Shown here in pieces: positions 35,246-44,836 of a stretch of DNA of 64,000 bases. This DNA comes from Methanomicrobia archaeon. Its GTDB lineage: Archaea > Methanobacteriota_B > Thermococci > Methanofastidiosales > NM3. The position numbers and the translations under genes are program-made. Numbering within the stretch: the stretch's first letter is position 1; each line of letters opens with the position of its first letter. The stretch lies in contig JAUVXU010000002.1 of the NCBI GenBank assembly GCA_030603445.1, positions 87,019-151,018 of the forward strand, given 5' to 3'. The notes below the pieces were generated by a model that was not told where the DNA came from, searched no databases, and worked only from the letters and a program-made list of their open reading frames with translations.

Positions 35246-36352
35246 ATGATGAACGACAGTTATATACAAAAAATGGCGCGACTACTAGTAGGTTACTCTG
35301 TAAATATCAAAAAAGGGGACCTGACATACATTGCAGCAAATGCAGAAGCAAAAGAATTACTACTTGAAATATATCGTGAAGTAGTAAAGGCTGGGGGAAC
35401 GCCAATAATGATGCCTGCCTTTGGCGAAGAGAACTACATATTTTACAAGCATGCAACAGATGAACAGTTGGATACGATTCCCAAAATTATGGAGGACCTA
35501 ATTTCCACAGCAGATGTTTCCATACAACTCCTATCTGAAACGAATGTGAAAAGATTAACAAATGTGGATTCAAAGAAAATAGCTCGCAGAAACAAGGCAC
35601 AATCTAAAATTATGGAAATATTCATGAGAAGACAAGCAACAAAGGAGCTACGATGGGTGCTTGGACCTTACCCTACCCAATCATTGGCACAGGAGGCTTC
35701 TATGTCCCTAGAGGAGTATAGGGAGTTTGTGTATCATGCCTGCCTCTTGCATACAGATGACCCTATTGCAGAATGGAAAAAACTTTCAGATAAACAGGAG
35801 AAAATTTGCGAGTATCTTAATAAAAAATCTGAGTTGCATATCATAGGAGAAGATACGGACCTAAAGATACACATCACAGGAAGAAAGTGGATCAACTGTG
35901 ATGGAGACAATAACATGCCTGATGGAGAGGTATTCACAGGCCCAGTTGAGGATTCTGCAGAAGGGACCATTAGATTCACTTATCCTGCCATCTACCAAGG
36001 CAAAGAAGTAGAAGATGTGAAGCTTGTATTCAAAAAAGGAAAGGTAGTAGAAGCCTCTGCACTAAAAGGAGAGGACTTCTTGAATAGTATGCTTGATACA
36101 GATGACGGCTCAAGATATATTGGTGAAGCTGCTATAGGCACGAATTTTGGAATAACGAAATTTACAAAAAACATGCTTTTTGATGAGAAGATGGGGGGAA
36201 CCATCCACATAGCTCTTGGAATGGCATATCCTGAAACTGGATCAAGCAATAGTTCATCCATACACTGGGACATGCTAAAAGACATGAAAGATGGAGGCAG
36301 GATCTACGCTGATGGCGAGCTATTCTATGAGAACGGCAAATTTATCTTATGA
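35246..36352 (+). CDS. M29-family aminopeptidase, second tandem copy
   Basis: 368 residues, clearly paralogous to its neighbours: it shares SLEEYREFVYHACLL, RKWINCDGDNNMPDGEVFTGPVE and HWDMLKDMKDGG. The metal ligands are conserved. The start is ATG 35246 or the adjacent ATG 35249. It begins 8 bases after the first copy and overlaps the third by four bases (ATGA), so all three are cotranscribed. Confidence 0.88.
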   Translation: MMNDSYIQKMARLLVGYSVNIKKGDLTYIAANAEAKELLLEIYREVVKAGGTPIMMPAFGEENYIFYKHATDEQLDTIPKIMEDLISTADVSIQLLSETNVKRLTNVDSKKIARRNKAQSKIMEIFMRRQATKELRWVLGPYPTQSLAQEASMSLEEYREFVYHACLLHTDDPIAEWKKLSDKQEKICEYLNKKSELHIIGEDTDLKIHITGRKWINCDGDNNMPDGEVFTGPVEDSAEGTIRFTYPAIYQGKEVEDVKLVFKKGKVVEASALKGEDFLNSMLDTDDGSRYIGEAAIGTNFGITKFTKNMLFDEKMGGTIHIALGMAYPETGSSNSSSIHWDMLKDMKDGGRIYADGELFYENGKFIL

Positions 36353-37467
36353 AGGTGAAGCCCATAGCTGATTACTACAGTAAAAAACTAGCTGAATTAC
36401 TGGTAAATTATTCTGTATCAGTTGGCGCAGGAGAAAAGGTAGTAATCGAAGGAACGTCTTCTGCAAGTGATCTACTTCTAGAGATATACAAAGAAGTTCT
36501 AAAAGCAGGAGGTTTACCTCATATCTCTCCCACTTTACCAGAACAAGATTACGCGTATTACGCCAATGCATCAGAAAAACAACTAGATGCCGAAGACCCT
36601 ATTGAAGCATTTATGGTTGAAAATGCAGATATCTTCATCGCACTTTTCAATCGCGATAACGTAAAAGAACTTTCAAACATTTCACCTGATGCAATTGCAA
36701 GAAGAAGACGAGCAAAAAAACGCATAACAGAGATGTTTAATAAGAGGGAAAGCGAAGGCCTGCTTCGGTGGGTCGGAAGCATATTTCCCTCAAACAATCT
36801 TGCCCAAGAAGCATCTATGTCGCTAGAGGAATATAGAAAATTTGCGTATCATGCCTGCCTACTAAACTATGATGATCCTGTGTCTAAATGGAAATGCATA
36901 TCCAAAGAACAGGAAAAACTATGCAACTGGCTAAATAATAAGGAAACATTGCACTTTGTTGGAAAAGACACTGATTTGACAATGTCATGCAAAAAAAGAA
37001 AGTGGATCAACTGTGATGGCAAGCTTAACATGCCTGATGGAGAAGTATTCACAGGGCCAGTTGAGGATTCTGCAAACGGCACCATACGATTTAGCTACCC
37101 GGCCATATATATGGGGAATGAAGTAGAGAACATACAACTCACCTTTAAGGATGGCGTTATTTCTGATTTTTCTGCCAGTAAAGGAGAGAAGTTCCTAAAA
37201 GCGATGATAAACACGGATGAAGGATCGAACCATATCGGAGAAATTGCAATCGGGACCAACTATGGCATCACAAAGTTCACAAAGGCAATCCTTTTCGACG
37301 AGAAGATGGGGGGGACCATGCACTTAGCAATAGGGGATTCCTTTCCGGCAACCAATGCAACTAACAGATCGACTATACACTGGGACATGCTAAAAGACAT
37401 GAAAAGTGGCGGCAGGGTCTACGCTGATGGAGAGCTATTCTACGAAAATGGCAAATTTATAATTTAA
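36349..37467 (+). CDS. M29-family aminopeptidase, third tandem copy
   Basis: 372 residues, with RKWINCDGKLNMPDGEVFTGPVE, NYGITKFTKAILFDEKMGGTMH and HWDMLKDMKSGG conserved. The N-terminus is longer (MKVKPIADYYSKKLAELLVNYS). Start ATG 36349 overlaps the previous stop (ATGA). Differences in the N-terminal domain and around residue 80 suggest different substrate preference, which is inference. Confidence 0.88.
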   Translation: MKVKPIADYYSKKLAELLVNYSVSVGAGEKVVIEGTSSASDLLLEIYKEVLKAGGLPHISPTLPEQDYAYYANASEKQLDAEDPIEAFMVENADIFIALFNRDNVKELSNISPDAIARRRRAKKRITEMFNKRESEGLLRWVGSIFPSNNLAQEASMSLEEYRKFAYHACLLNYDDPVSKWKCISKEQEKLCNWLNNKETLHFVGKDTDLTMSCKKRKWINCDGKLNMPDGEVFTGPVEDSANGTIRFSYPAIYMGNEVENIQLTFKDGVISDFSASKGEKFLKAMINTDEGSNHIGEIAIGTNYGITKFTKAILFDEKMGGTMHLAIGDSFPATNATNRSTIHWDMLKDMKSGGRVYADGELFYENGKFII

Positions 37468-37544
37468 TACACATCCTGTTTTTTTGCAACTAATCAAAAA
37501 ACTTGGATGAAAATATTTATTAAACTACCAATTAAGGCTCTGTT

Positions 37545-38114
37545 ATGGTACAAATTGATGCACTGATATACAGTTTCGGACTTGTAGCCTTAGCAGAACT
37601 GGGCGATAAGACACAAATAGCACTCTTCTCATTAACGGCAAAATACAAACAAAAAACACCTATCTTCCTTGGTGTTGCCTTGGCATTTGCTCTTGTTGAT
37701 GGCCTAGCAGTTTTATTTGGACATGCTATATCATCTATAATATCTGAAAAAATTATAGAACTTGTTGCCAGTGTCGCATTTATAGCGTTTGGCATCTACT
37801 TCTACTATGAAAAAGAGGAAAATAATGAACTAAAAGAACGCAGAGGAATGTCTTTATTCCTATCAAGTTTCCTATTGCTCACATTAATGGAGATGGGGGA
37901 TAAGACCCAGCTTCTAACAGCCACATTAGCTGCAAAATATAGTTCACCCCTCTTCGTATTTGCTGGGGCATGGTGTGCATTAATGTTGTTATCTTTATTA
38001 GCGATTATAGCTGGTGCAAAAATAGCAAAAAAAATACCCCAACATAATATCAGGAAACTATCTGCTACATTGTTTATCTTAATTGGATTATTGGGGCTCA
38101 TAAGAATCGCGTAG
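37545..38114 (+). CDS. UPF0016 (Gdt1/TMEM165-like) cation transporter
   Basis: 189 residues with six predicted membrane helices and the duplicated signature ELGDKTQIALFSL and EMGDKTQLLTATL (E-x-GDKT). Family members move Mn2+ or Ca2+ in exchange for protons or other ions. The protein is one complete two-repeat unit. A TATA-like ATTTATTAAAC upstream suggests its own promoter. Confidence 0.9.
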   Translation: MVQIDALIYSFGLVALAELGDKTQIALFSLTAKYKQKTPIFLGVALAFALVDGLAVLFGHAISSIISEKIIELVASVAFIAFGIYFYYEKEENNELKERRGMSLFLSSFLLLTLMEMGDKTQLLTATLAAKYSSPLFVFAGAWCALMLLSLLAIIAGAKIAKKIPQHNIRKLSATLFILIGLLGLIRIA

Positions 38115-38144
38115 ATTTATAAGCTTATGATGCGTTTTGTATTT

Positions 38145-38405
38145 ATGCACATATTTTCAGTTGGAGAAGATGGCATCATATCCCTACCAGCCCCACTTCT
38201 TGAATCATTAGAAATTGGGCCTGGATGCAAGGTCATCATGATCCTGCAGAAAAACAAGATAATAATAGAAAGATTTGACAAAGAAAGTGTATCGGAGCTT
38301 CTCACAAAAGAGCTTCGCGGAGTAGAGAAAGAGTATATTATTAAAGATACGGAGGAAGCTGTTAATGAAGCTCTCAGAAAAGAACATCCGTACCTATTTG
38401 ATTGA
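38145..38405 (+). CDS. AbrB/VapB-like DNA-binding antitoxin
   Basis: About 86 residues. The N-terminal swapped-hairpin domain (HIFSVGEDGIISLPAPLLESLEIGPG) is AbrB/SpoVT type, followed by a helical tail that would bind the toxin. The frame is open from ATG 38127, but a TATA box TTTATAAG at 38116-38123 lies about 27 bases before ATG 38145, which fits leaderless translation and the family start. It overlaps the PIN-domain gene by 41 bases. Confidence 0.72.
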   Translation: MHIFSVGEDGIISLPAPLLESLEIGPGCKVIMILQKNKIIIERFDKESVSELLTKELRGVEKEYIIKDTEEAVNEALRKEHPYLFD

Positions 38406-38859
38406 TTATAGTTTAGTGGCGCAGATGATAAAAACACCTGCAAAAAGCAAGACCATAATAGGGGTCTTACTTGGTTTGTGTGACAAAAAAGACGTTCAAC
38501 TAATAGGCAATGAATGTGGATTACGTTTTTTAGAACAACTCATGATAAAAACACGTTATTACTACCTCATGAAGGGTTTCTTTTGGACCCATAGACTAAA
38601 AACAGAAGAGAATCCCACTATCACATTTTATATCATTAATGAGCTTATTACAAACACACACTATACAGATATAAAATCAGATTCGCTAAATACCTGCAAG
38701 AAGCATTATCCTTTTTTTAGCGGAATAAAACTTTCTTATTCTGCAACAGCATACGAGAATAACGCATCTGTTGTGACAGAAGATAAAAAATTTGGAAAAT
38801 GCAACAAGAAACTTTTTCCCACAATAACTCCGCGCGAACTCTCTAAAGAATTGTTCTAA
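38365..38859 (+). CDS. PIN-domain (VapC-like) putative toxin RNase
   Basis: 164 residues. TYLIDYSLVAQM carries the first acidic PIN residue, and SATAYENNASVVTEDKKFGK carries the last (TxD pattern). A middle glutamate (RFLEQLM) may be the third. GGAGG lies 9 bases before ATG 38365. Overlap with the AbrB-like gene is typical of a toxin-antitoxin pair, where the PIN protein cuts RNA unless bound. It is more divergent than standard VapC. Confidence 0.68.
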   Translation: MKLSEKNIRTYLIDYSLVAQMIKTPAKSKTIIGVLLGLCDKKDVQLIGNECGLRFLEQLMIKTRYYYLMKGFFWTHRLKTEENPTITFYIINELITNTHYTDIKSDSLNTCKKHYPFFSGIKLSYSATAYENNASVVTEDKKFGKCNKKLFPTITPRELSKELF

Positions 38860-41282
38860 CCCTCAATCTTTCGTATATATTCTTCAGCTTTTTTTGCCAC
38901 TTCAGGTTTATTGAATGCAATGGCAATGCGCTCTATAGCCTCAAGTTTGTGAACAACTTGGTCAAGATATGAGAAAACATCCCCTCCATACAAAAGTAAA
39001 CTGTATTCTTTGCCAAAATATGCAGTTATCTGTTTTGGTGAAAAACCAGATATACGAAGGTCTAGCAGCATATATGATATTTTCTGAGGAGGATGTTCAC
39101 AAAATGGATTATCGCATTCGCATACAAAAAAATCCATAAAAATCTTAAGAGCTATATCTCGTGCTGACAAAGGCAGCTTCGCTATTGCATCCGCATTCTC
39201 AATCTTTTCCAAAACTTCGCCTGAGAAAAGCCTTAGTGAGTTTGTATCAAGCATTGATTGAAAAGCGCTAGATAAGTAGACGTTATCAAACGGCAGGAGG
39301 CACACTGCTGTTTGAAGTGGATCTTTTTTCAAAGATTGTCGTATTTGTGTGGCCTCTTTGATTGATAGAAAAGATCTTGCCGTTGCCTTACCAAAAGTTG
39401 ATACAAAGTTGCCTTTCAAAAATTTATGTTGTTCTAGGATCTTACTTTTTTCCATTGGAAGCGGCCATAAGGCGTTTTTGTTAAAATCAGGAACATTTGA
39501 GTATCCTGTAGCATGACAAGCTAGTAATTCCTCAAGCTCTTGTTCATCTGTAAGCTCTACATCTACATTTTCTATAGTTCCTGTAAGTAGCGAGAACGCC
39601 AACTTGTCCTCAGGTTCGTTGCATATCTTTCGAAGAGGGTCTATTAGCAAGTACACCTTCCCATATTCGTGATACCCTGGCCTGCCTGCCCTTCCGAGCA
39701 TTTGATGAAACTCGCCTACAGAGATTGGTTTAGCACCCATGGCCACAGATTCTAAAATTACAACAGATGATGGGAAGTCCACGCCTGCACTAAGTGCAGC
39801 AGTTGTAACAACACAATGTATCTTCTGTTTCCAGTAGTTATTCTCTATCTTCTTACGCTCAAAGTAAGAAAGGCCGGAATGGTAACCAGCAGCCTTAATC
39901 CCCTTAGAATTGAGATAATTGGAAAATTGACTGCATTTTAGCCTAGAATTTGTAAATATCATGGTCTGCCCATGGAATCCAAACTTAGAAACATTCTGCC
40001 ATTCCTTAACAACGATACGCTTAATAACTTCCTTTTTCTTTCCTTCATCCTTGAAAATTATGTGGCGTTCCAGAGGTATCGGCCTCTTATCGTATACTAC
40101 AGGGGTCATGTCAAGCTCCTCAGCAAGCTCCATCGAATTTCCGATTGTAGCAGAAAGTCCAATAAATTGGGCTTCAGGATAGAATGTCTTTAATCGCATG
40201 ATAAGGCCTGAAAGGCGATATCCTCTATCTACATCTGATAGCATATGGATCTCATCTATCACAACACACCCCACATCGCCAAGAGGCGTGCCGGACCGTA
40301 GTATGTAGTCAATCCCCTCATAAGTGCCAATAATTATGTCTGCCCGTAGATCGGTGTCAATTATTATCAAGTCTTCTTTTGATTTGATGCGCGACATCCC
40401 AACACGTATGGAAATAGAATGTGTTTTTCCCCACTTCCTCTTGAAATCTTCATACTTTTGATTTGTCAAAGCAACAAGCGGGGATAGATATATCACCTTT
40501 TTTTTATTGTTTAAACTAATCTCTGCTGCCATTTCTGCAACTAATGTCTTCCCAGAAGCAGTTGCACTTGATACCAGAAGATTACGCTGTTCCAATAGTC
40601 CTGCCTCTATTGCAAGCATCTGGACCGGCATCAACTCTTTTATGCCTATGTGGGATAAGTAAGACCTCAAATGCTTAGGCATTGATACGTCACAAAGAGG
40701 GACTGAAACAGACTTAGAATCAGCAGGCATCCTATCAATGAGGGTAAGCTTTGAATCCTTTATCACATCATACGCGGGGTCAAACATCTTAAGGACCTTG
40801 TCAACATCCCTAACGCGCTTTAGTATGTCAAGGATCTTATCTGAAAATGCTATATTCCTAAATCTCATTTCTTGCTCTATCTCTTTTTTTGCACATGTAG
40901 TGCATACCTTCTCGCCATGATAGAGTAGAAAACGATTCGTAGTGCCTGTGATATATCCCTCAATAGCGCAATACCTGCAAAGGTCAAGTAAGTATACTTT
41001 TGCACCCAATTGTCTGAAAAACGAGATGAGGTCGTGATGCAATAAGGATGTTTCTTTATCTTTTGAAATGTAGATAAGATTTTTCTTTATCATTTCTTGG
41101 GCAAGTTTTGGTTGAAGGATCCCCTCATCAGAACGGAATTTTGCAATATTTAACTTCCCTTTGTCCATACGAAAATCAATATAATATTTGATGGGTTTTA
41201 TTCTATAGATTTTCCGCACTCCTTTGAGAAAATTAAGTTCAATAGAAATCTGTTTCCCTGGCATCTTGCGAATAATGAGCAT
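38856..41282 (-). CDS. Ski2-like superfamily II helicase with zinc motifs (DUF5814-type)
   Basis: 808 residues. An N-terminal extension has a four-cysteine zinc site (CRYC and CTTC near 112-147). The helicase core has SATASGKTLVAEM (Walker A), VVIDEIHMLSD (DEIH), GLSATIGN and MLGRAGRPGYHEY (motif VI). The C-terminal region has another cysteine cluster (CECDNPFCEHP). The archaeal subfamily is often called DUF5814; substrate is DNA or RNA of unknown type. The first frame codon is TTG at 41285; the ATG at 41282 is likelier. Confidence 0.88.
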   Translation of the reverse strand: MLIIRKMPGKQISIELNFLKGVRKIYRIKPIKYYIDFRMDKGKLNIAKFRSDEGILQPKLAQEMIKKNLIYISKDKETSLLHHDLISFFRQLGAKVYLLDLCRYCAIEGYITGTTNRFLLYHGEKVCTTCAKKEIEQEMRFRNIAFSDKILDILKRVRDVDKVLKMFDPAYDVIKDSKLTLIDRMPADSKSVSVPLCDVSMPKHLRSYLSHIGIKELMPVQMLAIEAGLLEQRNLLVSSATASGKTLVAEMAAEISLNNKKKVIYLSPLVALTNQKYEDFKRKWGKTHSISIRVGMSRIKSKEDLIIIDTDLRADIIIGTYEGIDYILRSGTPLGDVGCVVIDEIHMLSDVDRGYRLSGLIMRLKTFYPEAQFIGLSATIGNSMELAEELDMTPVVYDKRPIPLERHIIFKDEGKKKEVIKRIVVKEWQNVSKFGFHGQTMIFTNSRLKCSQFSNYLNSKGIKAAGYHSGLSYFERKKIENNYWKQKIHCVVTTAALSAGVDFPSSVVILESVAMGAKPISVGEFHQMLGRAGRPGYHEYGKVYLLIDPLRKICNEPEDKLAFSLLTGTIENVDVELTDEQELEELLACHATGYSNVPDFNKNALWPLPMEKSKILEQHKFLKGNFVSTFGKATARSFLSIKEATQIRQSLKKDPLQTAVCLLPFDNVYLSSAFQSMLDTNSLRLFSGEVLEKIENADAIAKLPLSARDIALKIFMDFFVCECDNPFCEHPPQKISYMLLDLRISGFSPKQITAYFGKEYSLLLYGGDVFSYLDQVVHKLEAIERIAIAFNKPEVAKKAEEYIRKIEG

Positions 41283-41335
41283 CAAACCACAATTTTTAAA
41301 TTATTAAAACACTAAAAAAGTTATTGGTGGAAACG

Positions 41336-42820
41336 ATGATGAAAACTGTTTTTGAAGAGATTATAGATAAATTAGGTACAAAAAAGGTATCTACTAATCC
41401 TATTGACCTATACCCTTATAGCAGAGACTGGTCCCCGATGGAACACGACAAAGACTATCTTCCTGAAGCAGTATGCATCCCCTCGACCACTAAAGAAGTA
41501 TCCATAATTCTCGAAATAGCACAAAAATGGAAAATACCTGTTGTCGCATGGGGTGGCGGAACGGGCATGGGAGGAAGTAATCTTGCAATACGTGGCGGAA
41601 TAGTAATCGCCACCAACAGCATGTCTAATATTATTGAAATAGATAAGGATAACATGACCGTGACAGTGCAGGCTGGTGCCACGATACAAAGCATCAATGA
41701 GGCATTAGAGCCGCTTGGTCTATGGTTCCCGCACGACCCGGAATCAAAGCCTACTTCTACAATTGGTGCTGCGTTAATGTGTGATAGCAACGGGACTTTC
41801 GGCATAAAGTATGGGAGTATGGTAAATTATGTACTTAACGCAACAGTAGTTATACCCGGGGGAGAAGTAATTCGAGTTGGGCAAAGAAAAGCAGCTACAA
41901 CATCCTCTGGTTATAAACTTTTATGGTTGATGATAAGCTCTGAAGGCACTCTTGGCGTGATGACTGAACTGACGCTGCGTATATTTCCCCTTCCTAAAAA
42001 AAGAGAGATAATGTTATGGGTTGCACCTTCTATAAACGATGCCACCAAAGCACTTTACGCTATCCAGGCATCAGGATTATGTATAGAATCCGCACACATC
42101 AATGATAAACATAGACTAAACTACTACACCCATACTTATCGTGAGAAAACAGGAAAAACAGCAGATATCCCTAAAGGATACAACACCCTCCTTGCCCTTT
42201 CTGTTGCAGGAGATGATGACGTGTTGGAATTTTCAAAAAGAAAGATCTCAACAGTACTTTGTTCCAACAACTGCATCCCACTTGAAAACGAAGACATCGT
42301 TAAAGGTTGGTGGGATTCTAAACACACTTTATCCTGGGAAAAGAACAAGTGGTCGTCATCCCAAAAGAAGGAGAAGTTCGGATCAGCAGATGTTAGCGTT
42401 CCCGTTGGCCGCCTCCAAGATATGTATGATGCATTTATAAAATATACTAAAGCATACGACCTGCCGAAAGTTGGAACTGCCATCTATAACATTGGCCCAC
42501 ATATCTCTCCTTCTATTAGCTTTGCTGTTTTTGTTGATGATCACGACAAAGAAAAGGTTGCAAATTTCTTCAAATACGTAGAGGACATGTCTAAAACCGC
42601 TGTTCTGCTTGGTGGCACCATGTCGTCATATATAGGAGACGGCACTCGCTTACGCCATCTCACACCATTTGAGCATGGAAAAAGCCTAAAGATGATGTGG
42701 AAAATAAAAAAACTATTCGATCCTGACAACATCCTAAATCCTGGCAAAATATTCCCTGAAAATATAGAAGAGCTCAGTTATGAGGATCTAGAAAAAAAGG
42801 GGCGTCATGATGAAAGGTAG
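41336..42820 (+). CDS. glcD: FAD-linked 2-hydroxyacid dehydrogenase, GlcD/D-lactate dehydrogenase-like
   Basis: About 494 residues. The FAD-binding (PCMH) domain has PVVAWGGGTGMGGSNLAI and PTSTIGAALMCDSNGTFGIKYGSM; the C-terminal cap ends FDPDNILNPGKIFP. GlcD-type enzymes oxidise glycolate or D-lactate. Start ATG 41336 or 41339 follows GGTGG. It overlaps the next iron-sulfur gene by 14 bases, as in glcDF or D-lactate dehydrogenase operons. Substrate is not set by sequence. Confidence 0.88.
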   Translation: MMKTVFEEIIDKLGTKKVSTNPIDLYPYSRDWSPMEHDKDYLPEAVCIPSTTKEVSIILEIAQKWKIPVVAWGGGTGMGGSNLAIRGGIVIATNSMSNIIEIDKDNMTVTVQAGATIQSINEALEPLGLWFPHDPESKPTSTIGAALMCDSNGTFGIKYGSMVNYVLNATVVIPGGEVIRVGQRKAATTSSGYKLLWLMISSEGTLGVMTELTLRIFPLPKKREIMLWVAPSINDATKALYAIQASGLCIESAHINDKHRLNYYTHTYREKTGKTADIPKGYNTLLALSVAGDDDVLEFSKRKISTVLCSNNCIPLENEDIVKGWWDSKHTLSWEKNKWSSSQKKEKFGSADVSVPVGRLQDMYDAFIKYTKAYDLPKVGTAIYNIGPHISPSISFAVFVDDHDKEKVANFFKYVEDMSKTAVLLGGTMSSYIGDGTRLRHLTPFEHGKSLKMMWKIKKLFDPDNILNPGKIFPENIEELSYEDLEKKGRHDER

Positions 42821-43934
42821 CAGACATATCGATGAGTTTATAGATGATGTGTATACGTGCGTTCGTTCCCGTTGTGGATTTTGTTTCAAAACGTGCCCGG
42901 TCTTTCTTGTAAAAGGTTTTGAAACATACACATCCAGGGGAAAAAGCATGATCATAAAAGCATACCTTGAAGGAAAAATCCAACTTTCCCAAGACTTAGC
43001 AGATAGATTTGCCCACTGCACAGGATGTGGTTTTTGCACCTCTAATTGTGATGTTGACAGGCCGGAGATATTTAACGCATTTCGCAGAGATCTTGTGGAT
43101 GCTGGTTTTACTATCAAACGCCACAATGAACTATGTGACGCTATAAAAAACCACAACACGCCATATACGGAAGATGAACTGCCGCTTCCACAAAAATATA
43201 AAAATAAAATCAATACATCTTCCTCGCTTATATACTATGCAGGATGTACATCTAGACTAAGGGAACGTGACATCCTTTACGCGATGATGGAGATACTTGA
43301 TGAGTTTGCCTTTCTAGAAGAACCTATTTGTTGCGGGTCCGTATTATATAGGACAGGAAATAAAACAGCGGCGATAGAGCAAGCACTAAAGCTAGCAGAT
43401 TTTTTAAAACCTTACATATATCTTGTTACTGCATGTGCAGGGTGCTACATAAATTTAAAGAACATATACCCTCTTTTGGGAATAAATATAAACCCAACAG
43501 TATATCACAGCACCCAGTACGTATCAAAACTACTTGAAGAAGGGTCTCTGCACCTGGCCAAAATTGGAACAGGTATAAAAGTTACTTATCATGACCCCTG
43601 CCATCTTGGAAGACATGGCAAAATATACGATGAACCAAGGGACATCCTAAAAAAGATGGGTTTCACCATAGTTGAAATGCCCCATAACAGAGAAAAATCA
43701 CTTTGCTGCGGAGGAGGGGGCGGACTTAAGTCTGCCTTTGATGAAACGGCAACGAAGATAGCGGGAATAAGGGCAACAGAAGCATATAACACTAAAGCAA
43801 GCCTTCTTGTGACCACATGTCCTTTTTGTGAACGTAATCTTGCAGATGGCGCAAAAATCAACAATGTTCCAATAACTGTTGTGGACCTTACCAAACTTGT
43901 TGCACAAGCTATATTAAATCCAATGAAACTCTGA
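42807..43934 (+). CDS. glcF: Iron-sulfur CCG-domain protein, GlcF/HdrD-like partner of the GlcD-like oxidase
   Basis: 375 residues. Two ferredoxin motifs (CVRSRCGFCFKTCP and CTGCGFCTSNC) precede two CCG domains (YYAGCTSRL ... ICCGS; YHDPCHLGRHG ... LCCGGGGG). CCG domains in HdrB/HdrD bind special [4Fe-4S] clusters that act on disulfides. Paired with the GlcD-like gene, it likely takes electrons from the flavin. A link to CoM-S-S-CoB reduction is possible but not shown. Confidence 0.85.
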   Translation: MMKGSRHIDEFIDDVYTCVRSRCGFCFKTCPVFLVKGFETYTSRGKSMIIKAYLEGKIQLSQDLADRFAHCTGCGFCTSNCDVDRPEIFNAFRRDLVDAGFTIKRHNELCDAIKNHNTPYTEDELPLPQKYKNKINTSSSLIYYAGCTSRLRERDILYAMMEILDEFAFLEEPICCGSVLYRTGNKTAAIEQALKLADFLKPYIYLVTACAGCYINLKNIYPLLGININPTVYHSTQYVSKLLEEGSLHLAKIGTGIKVTYHDPCHLGRHGKIYDEPRDILKKMGFTIVEMPHNREKSLCCGGGGGLKSAFDETATKIAGIRATEAYNTKASLLVTTCPFCERNLADGAKINNVPITVVDLTKLVAQAILNPMKL

Positions 43935-43962
43935 ATAAAATAGGTTTTATGAATCTTTAAGG

Positions 43963-43972
43963 GCAAATTTGC
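43963..43972 (+). terminator. Short palindrome with T-run after the GlcF-like gene
   Basis: GCAAATTTGC is a perfect palindrome followed by TTTCTTATTA, about 28 bases after the stop codon. It is a weak terminator candidate before the methyltransferase promoter region. Confidence 0.3.
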
Positions 43973-44069
43973 TTTCTTATTAGCCACCTATTATTTCCAG
44001 CAGGTTGGTAATCAAATTTAGCAAGTTCAATGATTTCCTCTTCTAAAGTCTAAATTTTAACTATATACA

Positions 44070-44088
44070 TATGGATTATATATCCATA
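44070..44088 (+). promoter_or_regulatory. Inverted repeat near the methyltransferase operon promoter
   Basis: TATGGATTATATATCCATA has arms TATGGAT and ATCCATA around five bases. A TATA-rich AATAAATATATAACATT follows at 44091-44107. The palindrome thus sits just upstream of a probable promoter, where a regulator could bind. No regulator gene is adjacent. Confidence 0.45.
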
Positions 44089-44171
44089 ATAATAAATATA
44101 TAACATTAGTTGAATACATATATTTGTTTAAGATAAAAATTTGTTTTTTCTCTATTATCTTAGGCTAACAA

Positions 44172-44834
44172 ATGTGGGTGGTGGAAGTTATAACAAATGA
44201 AGAAGAAATTTTGAAAGGATTAGCGGAAGCTGTAATTAAAGGAAATGAAGAAAAAAGCACGGAATTGGCCCAAGAAGCACTAAAAATGAGAATTGATCCG
44301 TATGATGCAATAATGAATGGATGCAGCAAGGGTATGAACGTTGTTAGTGACTTATACGAAAAAAAAGAAATGTTTGTTCCAGAAATTTTACTTTCGGCAG
44401 ACGCAATGTATGCTGCGCTTGATATATTAAGGCCTCACTTAAAAGTTGATACAACAGTAAAAAAACCTGCTAAAATAGTGATAGGCGTTGCTCAGGGAGA
44501 TATCCATGATATAGGCAAAAATCTTGTAAAAATGATGTTGGACGTTGCTGGATTTGAAATAGTTGACCTGGGAAGAGATATTGCACCAGAGGCGTATATA
44601 GAAAAAGCCAATGAAGCTAATGCAGATATAGTTGCCATATCTGCTTTAATGACTACAAGCATGATGAATATAGAACCTGTGATTAAAGGAATAAAAGACA
44701 AAAATCTAAAAGCTAAAGTAGTTGTGGGTGGAGCTCCTATAAGCTCAGAATTTGCAGAAGAGATAGGTGCTGACGGATATGCCGATGACGCAGTGTCCGC
44801 TGTACGCCTTGTTAAGAAACTAATGGGGGGATAA
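44172..44834 (+). CDS. Corrinoid methyl-carrier protein (MtaC/MtbC/MtsB-like)
   Basis: 220 residues. A helical N-terminal domain is followed by a cobalamin-binding Rossmann domain. GDIHDIGKN (DxHxxG) supplies the lower cobalt ligand histidine; SALMTTSM and VVVGGAP complete the site. Such proteins carry a methyl group on cobalt between two methyltransferases. Family alignment suggests the true start lies at TNEEEILKGL; the codon there is ATA (44190) with GGTGGA four bases before it, while ATG 44172 and GTG 44181 are the standard choices. First gene of the operon. Confidence 0.9.
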   Translation: MWVVEVITNEEEILKGLAEAVIKGNEEKSTELAQEALKMRIDPYDAIMNGCSKGMNVVSDLYEKKEMFVPEILLSADAMYAALDILRPHLKVDTTVKKPAKIVIGVAQGDIHDIGKNLVKMMLDVAGFEIVDLGRDIAPEAYIEKANEANADIVAISALMTTSMMNIEPVIKGIKDKNLKAKVVVGGAPISSEFAEEIGADGYADDAVSAVRLVKKLMGG

Positions 44835-44836
44835 AA

